From the NCBI RefSeq assembly GCF_030730865.1, contig NZ_JAVALZ010000003.1, forward strand, positions 1 through 64,000: DNA of 64,000 bases. The letters are read 5' to 3'. The stretch comes from Uliginosibacterium sp. 31-16. GTDB lineage: Bacteria > Pseudomonadota > Gammaproteobacteria > Burkholderiales > Rhodocyclaceae. The position numbers were made by a program, and so were the translations under genes. Shown here one piece after another: positions 1 through 6,715 of this stretch (position 1 is the first letter of the stretch; the number at the start of each line of letters is the position of its first letter). The notes beneath the pieces are model-generated. The model did not search any database. It was given only the letters and a program-made list of their open reading frames with translations, and was not told where the DNA came from.

Positions 1-57
1 CTAGGACACCGCCCTTTCACGGCGATAACCGGGGTTCGAATCCCCGTGGGGACGCCA
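1..57 (+). tRNA. tRNA-Glu (UUC), 3' part
   Basis: The window opens inside a tRNA. The anticodon stem-loop lies at 9-25 with anticodon TTC at 16-18, followed by a T arm containing GGTTCGAATCC and an encoded CCA at 55-57. These match bacterial tRNA-Glu. The 5' acceptor strand and most of the D arm lie before the window. The outermost anticodon-stem pair (9 with 25) is C-A, a mismatch. It sits 66 bases before tRNA-Asp, so the two are probably co-transcribed. Confidence 0.93.
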
Positions 58-123
58 GATTCGATGGCGTTGCAGTAGAGCAGCGTTAGCAGTGCATGGG
101 TTTGAGCCACTGGCTCGAATCAT

Positions 124-200
124 GGAGTGGTAGTTCAGTTGGTTAGAATACCGGCCTGTCACGCCGGGGGTCGCGGGTTCGAGTCCCGTCCACTCCGCCA
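124..200 (+). tRNA. tRNA-Asp (GUC)
   Basis: A complete 77-base cloverleaf: acceptor GGAGTGG pairs with the 3' CCACTCC, the D arm has GTTCAGTTGGTTAGA, the anticodon stem 151-155 flanks a loop with GTC at 158-160, the T arm reads GCGGGTTCGAGTCCCGT, and CCA is encoded at 198-200. It closely resembles enterobacterial tRNA-Asp. It is the last gene of a short tRNA unit that ends at the terminator just downstream. Confidence 0.97.
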
Positions 201-205
201 ATATC

Positions 206-237
206 AAAAGCCGCCTTCGGGCGGCTTTTGTTTTTTG
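206..237 (+). terminator. Rho-independent terminator of tRNA unit
   Basis: A 10-bp stem pairs 206-215 with 220-229 around a TTCG tetraloop and is followed by a T-rich tail to 237. It lies 5 bases after tRNA-Asp and separates the tRNA unit from the pilus operon starting at 333. Confidence 0.93.
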
Positions 238-332
238 TCTGCCCGGATGACTGTCGCCTCCAGTTTTTACTGCATGTGCCGTAGTCTCTGCATTGGGGCG
301 TACTGTAGAGTGTTGCCGCGACAGGAGCGGAC

Positions 333-2033
333 ATGGTGAAACCACAAAAATATCGTCTAGGCGAGTTGCTGGTGCAGCAGGGCCTGATCTCGCCGGTGCA
401 GCTTGAAGCGGCACTTGTGCAGCAAAAGGATAGCGGTCGAAAACTCGGCAGGGTGCTCGTTGACAGCAACATCGTTACCGAGGAAGGCATCTCGACCGCG
501 ATTGCCAATCAGCTCGGGATTCCTTTCCATGATTTGCGCGAGAAGGATGTTGATCCGGCGATCGTGAATCTGTTGCCTGAAACCATGGCACGGCGCTTCC
601 GGGCTATCGTGCTGGCCGATCAAGGCAAAGGCTATCTGGTCGGGATGGCCGATCCGTCGGACGTGTTTGGCTACGACGAGATTGCGCGGGCTCTCAAAAA
701 AGACGTCGAACTTGCCGTGGTGACCGAGGGGCAACTTCTCTCGGCCATTGACCGTCTGTATCGGCGCACTCAGGAAATCACCGGTCTGGCGCATGAGTTG
801 CAGAAGGATCTTGGCAACGCGTACGTGGATTTCGGCGGACAGGGACTCGATGCCAGCGCCGAAGATGCTCCGGTGGTCAAGTTGCTGCAGTCGATCTTTG
901 AAGATGCCTACCAGATCAAGGCATCTGATGTTCATATTGAGCCGCAGGAGCTGAGGTTGCAGATCCGCTTCCGGATCGATGGCGAGATGCACCTGCAGAC
1001 AGAGGTGGACAGCCGCATCAGCCCTGCACTGGTGTTGCGCCTGAAACTCATGAGCGGGCTGGATATCTCAGAAAAGCGCTTGCCGCAGGATGGTCGTTTC
1101 AACGTCAAGATCAAGCAGCAGAGTGTCGACATCCGCCTGTCGACAATGCCGACCCAGTACGGTGAATCGGTCGTCATGCGCATCCTGGCGCAGAACAGTG
1201 GCTTGCTTGATCTGAACCGGATCGGCATGCCTGATCATATGCTGGAGCAGTACCGGCGCATGATTCGCCACTCTTTCGGCATGATTCTGGTGACCGGGCC
1301 GACTGGCAGTGGCAAGACCACCACGCTGTACGCCTCGCTGGCTGCGCTGAATGCGCCGAACACCAAGATCATCACCATCGAGGACCCGGTCGAATATCGC
1401 TTGCCAGGCATCAGTCAGGTGCAGGTCAATGACAAGATCGACCTCAGCTTTGCACGGGTGCTGCGTTCAACCCTGCGTCACGATCCGGACATCGTGCTGG
1501 TTGGCGAAATGATCGATCAGGATACGGCGCAAATCGGGGTGCGGGCGGCAATGACCGGGCACCTTCTGCTTTCCACGCTGCATACCAACGATGCGGCCAG
1601 CACACCAGCGCGTCTACTCGACATGGGTGTGCCCCAGTACCTGCTGTCGACCACTTTGCTGGGGATTGTTGCCCAGCGTTTGGTGCGGGTCATCTGTCCG
1701 GCCTGCAAGACCCATTACACGCCCGAGGCGATCGAAACCACATGGCTGCGACAGGAGCTTGGCGATGCTGCGGCCGAGGCCCCGTTGTGGCACGGGCGGG
1801 GCTGTTCGCAATGCAACATGTCCGGCTATGCAGGGCGCGAGGCGGTGTATGAGCTGCTTGAAATGACACCTTCCCTGGCTGACGCACTCAATCGCGGCAA
1901 TGCCGATTTCTCGCGTGCTGCCCGCCAGCAACTGGCGGGCAAGACCATGCGTTCACATGCTGTGGCGCGTGTTCTGACCGGCAGTACCACGATCGCTGAA
2001 GCCATGCGCGTCAGCGCCCAGATCGACGAGTAA
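333..2033 (+). CDS. mshE: MSHA-type pilus extension ATPase MshE (GspE/PilB family)
   Basis: This 566-residue cytoplasmic ATPase should power pilin polymerisation through the platform protein encoded next. The N-terminus is an MshEN domain: residues 8-31 give a full RLGxxLLxxGLIxxxxLxxxLxxQ motif and 37-60 a weaker second copy (K37, N46 in place of R and G). In Vibrio MshE this motif binds cyclic di-GMP. The core has Walker A GPTGSGKT (322-329), an Asp box with IEDPVEYR, Walker B (DPDIVLVGEM) and the His box GHLLLSTLHTNDA. A tetracysteine zinc site is at C455, C458, C491 and C494. The ATG at 333 follows GGAG at 323-326. It is the first gene of the operon, 6 bases before mshG. Family is certain; MSHA rather than another T4P/T2SS system is inferred from the neighbours. 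Confidence 0.93.
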   Translation: MVKPQKYRLGELLVQQGLISPVQLEAALVQQKDSGRKLGRVLVDSNIVTEEGISTAIANQLGIPFHDLREKDVDPAIVNLLPETMARRFRAIVLADQGKGYLVGMADPSDVFGYDEIARALKKDVELAVVTEGQLLSAIDRLYRRTQEITGLAHELQKDLGNAYVDFGGQGLDASAEDAPVVKLLQSIFEDAYQIKASDVHIEPQELRLQIRFRIDGEMHLQTEVDSRISPALVLRLKLMSGLDISEKRLPQDGRFNVKIKQQSVDIRLSTMPTQYGESVVMRILAQNSGLLDLNRIGMPDHMLEQYRRMIRHSFGMILVTGPTGSGKTTTLYASLAALNAPNTKIITIEDPVEYRLPGISQVQVNDKIDLSFARVLRSTLRHDPDIVLVGEMIDQDTAQIGVRAAMTGHLLLSTLHTNDAASTPARLLDMGVPQYLLSTTLLGIVAQRLVRVICPACKTHYTPEAIETTWLRQELGDAAAEAPLWHGRGCSQCNMSGYAGREAVYELLEMTPSLADALNRGNADFSRAARQQLAGKTMRSHAVARVLTGSTTIAEAMRVSAQIDE

Positions 2034-2039
2034 GCCGCC

Positions 2040-3260
2040 ATGCCCAGCTACGCATACAAAGGACGTGATGCCCAGGCCAAGCTGGTGCAGGGCGTGGTCG
2101 ACGCACTGGATAGCCCTGCGGCGGCGGATCTGCTCATCGGACGTGGCATTACCCCTGTAGACATTGTCGAAGACCAGCCGCGTGAATCGATCTTTGCGGG
2201 CTTGTCCGTGGGCAGAACGCAGATCAGTGCTGAGGACATCATGTTCTTCAGCCGTCAGATGCACACCCTGATCAAGGCCGGGGTGCCCATGCTCCAGGCA
2301 TTGGGGGGGCTACGGGATTCGGCGACCCATCCTGCGTTTGGCGAAATGCTCGGGCAACTGCGTGAAAGCCTCGACAGTGGTCGCGAGCTTTCCATCGCCA
2401 TGAAAGATACCGGCGCTTTCGGTAATTTCTACATCAGCATGATCCGTGTGGGCGAGATGACGGGACGCCTGGACCTGATCTTTCTCCGCCTGTTCGAGCA
2501 TCTTAATTTCGAGAAAGAAATGCGCGCCAAGATCAAGGCCGCTTTGCGGTACCCGATATTTGTGGTGATTGCCCTGACGGCAGCGTTGCTGGTGATCAAC
2601 TGGCTGGTGATTCCTGCATTCTCCGGCGTATTCAAATCGCTGCACACAGAACTGCCCCTGATGACCCGCATCCTTATCGGGTTTTCGGAGTTCTGTACCA
2701 GCTACTGGTACGTGCTGATAGGCGTCGCACTGGCCGCGGCATTCGGCGCCCGCGCATTTGTTCAAACGCCGGGAGGGCGCCTTGCATGGGATCGCTGGAA
2801 ACTGCAGCTGCCCATTGTCGGGGAGACCGTGCGCAAGGCCACGCTGGCCCGGTTTGCCCGCAGTTTCTCGCTCTCGTTCAAGAGTGGGCTGCCGGTGATT
2901 CCGACTTTCGGCGTGGTGGCTGACGTGATCGACAACGCTTTCATCGCGGCCAAGCTTGACCAGATGCGGATCGGTGTCGAGCGTGGCGAAAGCATCCTGC
3001 GTACAGCGGCATCTGCGCGCATTTTCACGCCGGTGGTACTGCAGATGATTGCGGTGGGCGAAGAGTCGGGCTCCATCGATGATCTGTTGATGGAGATCGC
3101 CGAGATGTACGAGCGCGAGGTTGAGTACGAGATCGACAACCTGTCTGCGCGTATCGAGCCGATCCTCGTCGTGTGTCTGGGGGCGATGGTGCTGGTTCTT
3201 GCACTGGGCATCTTCCTGCCGATCTGGGATCTCAGTTCCGCCATGCTTGGCAAACACTGA
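2040..3260 (+). CDS. mshG: Pilus inner-membrane platform protein MshG (GspF/PilC family)
   Basis: This 406-residue protein has the duplicated GspF fold: two similar cytoplasmic helical domains (about residues 70-190 and 275-395), each with FSRQMHTLIKAGVPMLQAL-like or FARSFSLSFKSGLPVIPTF-like N-termini, followed by hydrophobic segments near 170-190, 220-240 and 378-398. The short N-terminal portion (YKGRDAQAKLVQGVVDA) is the usual GspF/PilC start. It anchors the ATPase and assembles prepilins at the inner membrane. It begins 6 bases after mshE and is 10 bases before the next pilin-like gene. Confidence 0.93.
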   Translation: MPSYAYKGRDAQAKLVQGVVDALDSPAAADLLIGRGITPVDIVEDQPRESIFAGLSVGRTQISAEDIMFFSRQMHTLIKAGVPMLQALGGLRDSATHPAFGEMLGQLRESLDSGRELSIAMKDTGAFGNFYISMIRVGEMTGRLDLIFLRLFEHLNFEKEMRAKIKAALRYPIFVVIALTAALLVINWLVIPAFSGVFKSLHTELPLMTRILIGFSEFCTSYWYVLIGVALAAAFGARAFVQTPGGRLAWDRWKLQLPIVGETVRKATLARFARSFSLSFKSGLPVIPTFGVVADVIDNAFIAAKLDQMRIGVERGESILRTAASARIFTPVVLQMIAVGEESGSIDDLLMEIAEMYEREVEYEIDNLSARIEPILVVCLGAMVLVLALGIFLPIWDLSSAMLGKH

Positions 3261-3270
3261 AGAGCACGCC

Positions 3271-3750
3271 ATGCGCAAGGGCCTCTTTGGTCTGCCGCTG
3301 TACGAAGTCGCGGTATTGGCCGTGATTGCCGCGGTGATTATCGGCGTGCTGGCCGAGCGGGCTGACAGTTTGCTGGAACGCGCGGAAAAAACCGCCGTTG
3401 ATACGGCCGTGATGAACATGCGCAGCGGCCTGCGTCTGGAAATGGCGCGCCGAATTGTGGCCGGCGAGCGCTTGCGTGATCTGGCAGGGACAAATCCGTT
3501 GAGTTTTCTGGAGGCGCCGCCTGTCGGACATATTCCTGCAAATTTGCCAGATTTGGCAAAAACGGTAAAATCGGGCTTGTGGCAGTACAAAAGCGACGAA
3601 AACGCACTTTATTACGTACCGCAGCGGCGACGACATCTCAAGATGCAGCAGGGCAATGTCGATAAGACACTGGTCTGGCAGGTGCTACCGTCAACGTCTG
3701 ATGGTGAACAGGTGGAAGTCGTGCTCATGACGCCCTATTGGTGGTTTTGA
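3271..3750 (+). CDS. Pseudopilin-like protein of the msh operon (MshF/MshB position)
   Basis: A 159-residue protein with a short basic N-terminus, a Gly at 7 followed by LPLYE, then a hydrophobic helix to about residue 28. If cleaved after G7 the mature protein has Glu at position 5, the hallmark of type IV prepilins, although the F at +1 is replaced by L. The rest is mixed helix and strand (LRLEMARRIVAGERL, LWQYKSDENALYYVP) with no cysteines. It lies between mshG and the major pilin, where Vibrio has mshF and mshB, and so is probably a minor pilin or pilin-assembly factor. I chose the ATG at 3271, 10 bases after the mshG stop; a longer reading frame upstream overlaps mshG. Confidence 0.75.
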   Translation: MRKGLFGLPLYEVAVLAVIAAVIIGVLAERADSLLERAEKTAVDTAVMNMRSGLRLEMARRIVAGERLRDLAGTNPLSFLEAPPVGHIPANLPDLAKTVKSGLWQYKSDENALYYVPQRRRHLKMQQGNVDKTLVWQVLPSTSDGEQVEVVLMTPYWWF

Positions 3751-3785
3751 AACAATTGAATGTTGTTCTGTGAGGAGAGTGGATC

Positions 3786-4250
3786 ATGAAAAAGCAAAGC
3801 GGTTTTACCCTGATCGAACTGGTCGTCGTGATGGTTATCCTGGGCATTCTGGCTGCTGTGGCCATGCCGAAATTCATCGACATGTCGGCTCAGGCGCGTG
3901 AAGCCAAGTTGAAGGGCGCTCTGGGAGCGGTCAATTCCGCCATGGCCCTGACTCATGCCAGTTCACTGGCTAGCAACAAGGCGGGCGATGCTACCAGCAC
4001 GGTGACGGCCGAAGGCCAAAGCATCAACATGGTCTATGGTTACCCCGCATCGAGCGCCACTGGCATTCAGCTGGCGGCAGGCCTGAGCACGACCGACTAC
4101 ACGATCACCCCTGGGGCTACCACGACCATCGCCGTTCCCGGCGCGACGACGGCAGCCAACTGCCAGATTACCTATACGCCGGCCTCAGAAGCGGCTGGTG
4201 TGATTACTGCTGCTACGGCCACCATTCCGGCCACTCCGGACTGTAAGTAA
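3786..4250 (+). CDS. mshA: Major type IV prepilin, MshA-like
   Basis: A 154-residue prepilin. The leader MKKQSG is cut before F7, giving mature FTLIELVVVMVILGILAAVAMP with Glu5. A long N-terminal helix runs to about residue 55, and the C-terminal globular domain is Thr/Ala-rich with two cysteines (C126 and C153) placed to make the D-region disulfide of MshA-type pilins. A strong Shine-Dalgarno (GAGGAGAG, near 3772-3779) precedes the ATG. The gene has the best ribosome site of the locus and is followed by an 11-bp hairpin, both fitting a subunit made in excess. It needs a prepilin peptidase, which is not in the window. Confidence 0.9.
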   Translation: MKKQSGFTLIELVVVMVILGILAAVAMPKFIDMSAQAREAKLKGALGAVNSAMALTHASSLASNKAGDATSTVTAEGQSINMVYGYPASSATGIQLAAGLSTTDYTITPGATTTIAVPGATTAANCQITYTPASEAAGVITAATATIPATPDCK

Positions 4251-4262
4251 GCATCTTGGGGG

Positions 4263-4289
4263 CGTCCGTGGGCATATTGCCCGCGGACG
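4263..4289 (+). promoter_or_regulatory. Intercistronic hairpin after the major pilin gene
   Basis: Bases 4263-4273 pair with 4279-4289 over 11 bp (one G-T) around a 5-base loop. No T-run follows, so it is not a classic terminator. It starts 12 bases after the mshA stop and precedes minor pilin genes. Such elements often protect the 3' end of pilin mRNA or reduce read-through. Confidence 0.6.
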
Positions 4290-4351
4290 GCTTCTTGCGG
4301 CCTTACGTGTGCCTGCCTTGTCCGGAGAAAAACCAAGCGGAGACGTTCACA

Positions 4352-4795
4352 GTGCGCACCAGTTCCGGATTCACCCTTCCTGAACTCGTCGCCACCCTCG
4401 TCATCATCGGGATCATGGCGGCGGTGGTTGTGCCGCGTTTTGCCAGCCAATCCGATTTCGATGCCTTCGGTTTTGCCGAGCAAACGCGTGCAGGCCTGCG
4501 CTTTGCGCAGAAAACCGCCATCGCCAAGCGTCGTCAGGTGTGCGTGGTGATTGCCGGCAACAGCCTGAGCCTGAGCTTCGCAACGAATTTCAACGGTGCC
4601 TGCGACCGGGATGTGTTCGGTCCGGCCAGCAATCAACGGTATGTGCTGGACGCGACCAACGGCATCGCCATCACGGCAGCCAATTTCAGTTTTGATGCCC
4701 TTGGGCGGCCCAGTGCCGGCCAGGCGCTGAGCGTGACCGGCGGCAGCGCCGCAAAGCTCATTACCGTCGAGGCGGAGACCGGCTATGTGCACTGA
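4352..4795 (+). CDS. mshC: Minor prepilin, MshC-like
   Basis: A 147-residue prepilin if translation starts at the GTG at 4352. That start gives VRTSSG|FTLPE, with the same six-residue leader length and Glu5 as MshA, and GGAG lies at 4338-4341. An in-frame ATG at 4256 would add 32 non-pilin residues and run through the hairpin, so I reject it. The sequence after the hydrophobic helix (FAQKTAIAKRRQVCVVI, FDALGRPSAG) is the GspH/FimT-like pattern typical of MshC. It overlaps mshD by 11 bases. Confidence 0.85.
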   Translation: MRTSSGFTLPELVATLVIIGIMAAVVVPRFASQSDFDAFGFAEQTRAGLRFAQKTAIAKRRQVCVVIAGNSLSLSFATNFNGACDRDVFGPASNQRYVLDATNGIAITAANFSFDALGRPSAGQALSVTGGSAAKLITVEAETGYVH

Positions 4796-5354
4796 GCCAC
4801 GCGCCTCGCACGCCCAGCGCGGGATGACGCTGGTCGAACTGGTCGTGTTCATCGTGATTGTTTCGGTGGGGCTGGCCGGGATTCTGGGGGTGCTCAATCT
4901 CACCACGCGCACCAGCGCGGATCCGATGCTGCTGAAGCAGCAGGTGGCGATCGCGGAGTCGCTGCTGGAGGAGATCGAAAGCAAACCCTTCACCTGGTGC
5001 GATCCGGATGATGCCAATGTCACCACGGCAGGAAGTGCTACAGATTGCAGCTTGCCTCAGGGCCTTGGCTCGACGACAGGAGATGCCCGCTACGACCAGC
5101 TTTCACCCTTTGACAACGTGGCTGACTATGACGGCCTGGAGATGAAGGAGGACGGCATCCTGAATCCGTCTGATGGCACGCCCATTGCGGGTTTGGGCAG
5201 CTACAGGGCAAAGGTTTCGATCAGCACGGCAGGGGCCGCCCTGGGTTTGCCCGCGGATGCCGCCCTGCAGATCGACGTGACGGTCGGTGCCGCCGGCATG
5301 CCCGACATCACGCTGACCGGCTACAGGCTTCGCTATGCGCCCAATGTACCCTGA
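4785..5354 (+). CDS. mshD: Minor prepilin, MshD-like
   Basis: A 189-residue prepilin with leader MCTEPRASHAQRG and mature start MTLVELVVFIVIV, with Glu at +5. It resembles MshD/PilV: SLLEEIESKPFTWCDP after the helix and a DYDGLEMKEDGI segment mid-protein. Cysteines near the middle may form a disulfide. It overlaps mshC at its start and overlaps the next gene, whose likely ATG codons lie at 5335 and 5344. Confidence 0.85.
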   Translation: MCTEPRASHAQRGMTLVELVVFIVIVSVGLAGILGVLNLTTRTSADPMLLKQQVAIAESLLEEIESKPFTWCDPDDANVTTAGSATDCSLPQGLGSTTGDARYDQLSPFDNVADYDGLEMKEDGILNPSDGTPIAGLGSYRAKVSISTAGAALGLPADAALQIDVTVGAAGMPDITLTGYRLRYAPNVP

Positions 5355-6207
5355 GCGCTGCCTGAAGAGCCGCACCCCGCCTGCCTCTTCAGGATGCAGG
5401 CTGGAGAGGCCCGCCCGGCGCGGGTCTGCGGGCGGCTTCACGCTGATTGAAATGGTCGTGGTGATGACCATCACCGGAATTCTAGTGGCGATTGTCGCCG
5501 TGTTCATCCAGCGCCCTATGCAGGGGCTGGTCGACAGCACCCGGCGCGCCGCGCTGACCGATGCGGCGGATACCGCCGTGCGCCGGATGAGTCGCGACAT
5601 TCAGCGGGCACTACCCAACAGCGTGCGCGTCGTGCAGAGCAAGGCGAGCTGGTACATCGAATTCCTGCCCGTGCTGGCGGCCGGGCGCTACTGTGAGGCC
5701 GCCGATTGCGGTGCCGCGCCGCTGACGGCCGGTGTGCCCCTCAACAGTTTCAGCTTTGCCAATCCGGCGCCGGTCCTCAATCCTGTTCCGGCGAATGCCG
5801 AAGTCGCGATCTACAACCTTGGCAGCGATCCCCTGAATGCCTATGCCGGGGGGAACTCGGTGGCGCTGGCCAGCATCGCCGGCAATCTGATCACGCTGGG
5901 CGGCAGCAAGGCCTTCCCGTTTTCCTCGCCGGGCAAGCGTTTCTTCATCATCGGCAGCCCGGTCAGCTATGTGTGTACCAGCGGCGGCACGCTCACGCGG
6001 GTGAGCGGGTATGTCAAACAGGCCACTCAGCCGACCACTGCCTTGCCTGCTGGAAGTCTGCTGAGCGGCAATGTGGCGAGCTGCGCGGTGAACTACCAGC
6101 AAAGTGCCATCGACCAGTACGGCCTGCTTTATCTCTCCTTGCAATTGAGCCAGAACGGCGAAAACGTGACGCTGACCCATGCGATCCAGATCAATAACAC
6201 GCCCTGA
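5335..6207 (+). CDS. mshO: Minor prepilin, MshO-like, with unusually long leader
   Basis: A 290-residue prepilin-like protein. The pilin signature GG|FTLIEMVVVMTITGILVAIV places the cleavage at G34 from the ATG at 5335 (or G31 from 5344). After the helix come RRAALTDAADTAVRRMSRDIQRALPNSVR and a Cys-containing globular domain, as in MshO/PilW. The leader of over 30 residues is odd: 5361-5430 encodes it through a palindromic dispersed repeat, and no closer ATG, GTG or TTG is in frame. The start is therefore not certain. It overlaps mshD, and its last codons end at the next repeat copy. Confidence 0.82.
   Translation: MRPMYPERCLKSRTPPASSGCRLERPARRGSAGGFTLIEMVVVMTITGILVAIVAVFIQRPMQGLVDSTRRAALTDAADTAVRRMSRDIQRALPNSVRVVQSKASWYIEFLPVLAAGRYCEAADCGAAPLTAGVPLNSFSFANPAPVLNPVPANAEVAIYNLGSDPLNAYAGGNSVALASIAGNLITLGGSKAFPFSSPGKRFFIIGSPVSYVCTSGGTLTRVSGYVKQATQPTTALPAGSLLSGNVASCAVNYQQSAIDQYGLLYLSLQLSQNGENVTLTHAIQINNTP
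5361..5430. repeat. Dispersed palindromic repeat inside the mshO leader
   Basis: Contains the perfect inverted repeat CCTGAAGAG (5361-5369) / CTCTTCAGG (5385-5393), then GGAGAGGCCCGCCCGGCGCGGGTCT. These blocks recur in other copies of the family in this window (for example 33993-34104 and 44251-44320). Here the element is translated. Confidence 0.65.
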
Positions 6208-6276
6208 TGGAGGGCCGCTTGTGGCGGACCTCTGCAGGCTGGCTGGCTGCAGGGCAGTGCTGCGCGCGGCTATGCG
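6206..6276. repeat. Dispersed repeat copy between mshO and mshP
   Basis: The block CCGCTTGTGGCGGACCTCTG closely matches CCGATTCTGGCGGACCTCTC of the copy at 44251-44320, followed by GC-rich TGGCTGGCTGCAGGGCAG. It fills most of the 85-base gap before the mshP start. Confidence 0.5.
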
Positions 6277-6292
6277 GGGTGGCAACCTGAAG

Positions 6293-6715
6293 ATGCCCGC
6301 CCAGCGCGGCTTCGTACTGGCCAGCGCGATTTTTCTGCTGGTGATCATGGCGGCGCTGGGCGCCTTCATCGTGCAGGTTTCGGTCGCCAGCCAGACTGCC
6401 AGTGCACAGGACGTGCAGGGCGCCCGCGCCATGCAAGCGGCACGCCTGGGGGTTGAAGCCGGCCTGTATGCCGTGCAGATCAATGGCAACTGCCCCGGCG
6501 GCACCCTGGCGAATGTTCCGGGGCTGACCGGCTTCAAGGTTTCATGGGCCTGTGCCGATAACCTCTTTGTCGAGAACGGCGAGACCAGGCATCTGTGGCA
6601 GATCACCGCAACGGCATGCACGACAAATGGCGCAATTTGCCCCTCGGCCACGCTGGCCGAATTGCAGAGCGCCGATTACACCGAACGCCAACTGGTGGTG
6701 GTGACCGAACGATGA
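6293..6715 (+). CDS. mshP: Minor pilin-like protein, MshP-like
   Basis: A 140-residue protein starting MPAQRG|FVLASAIFLLVIMAALGAFIV. It has the prepilin cleavage glycine and hydrophobic helix, but the +5 position is Ser and not Glu, as is common in MshP/PilX-type proteins. QDVQGARAMQAARLGVEAGLYAV follows, with three or more cysteines in the C-terminal half. I chose ATG 6293, preceded by GGGGTGG; an ATG at 6272 is possible and the longer frame from 6179 crosses a repeat. Its TGA overlaps the ATG of mshQ. Confidence 0.8.
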   Translation: MPAQRGFVLASAIFLLVIMAALGAFIVQVSVASQTASAQDVQGARAMQAARLGVEAGLYAVQINGNCPGGTLANVPGLTGFKVSWACADNLFVENGETRHLWQITATACTTNGAICPSATLAELQSADYTERQLVVVTER

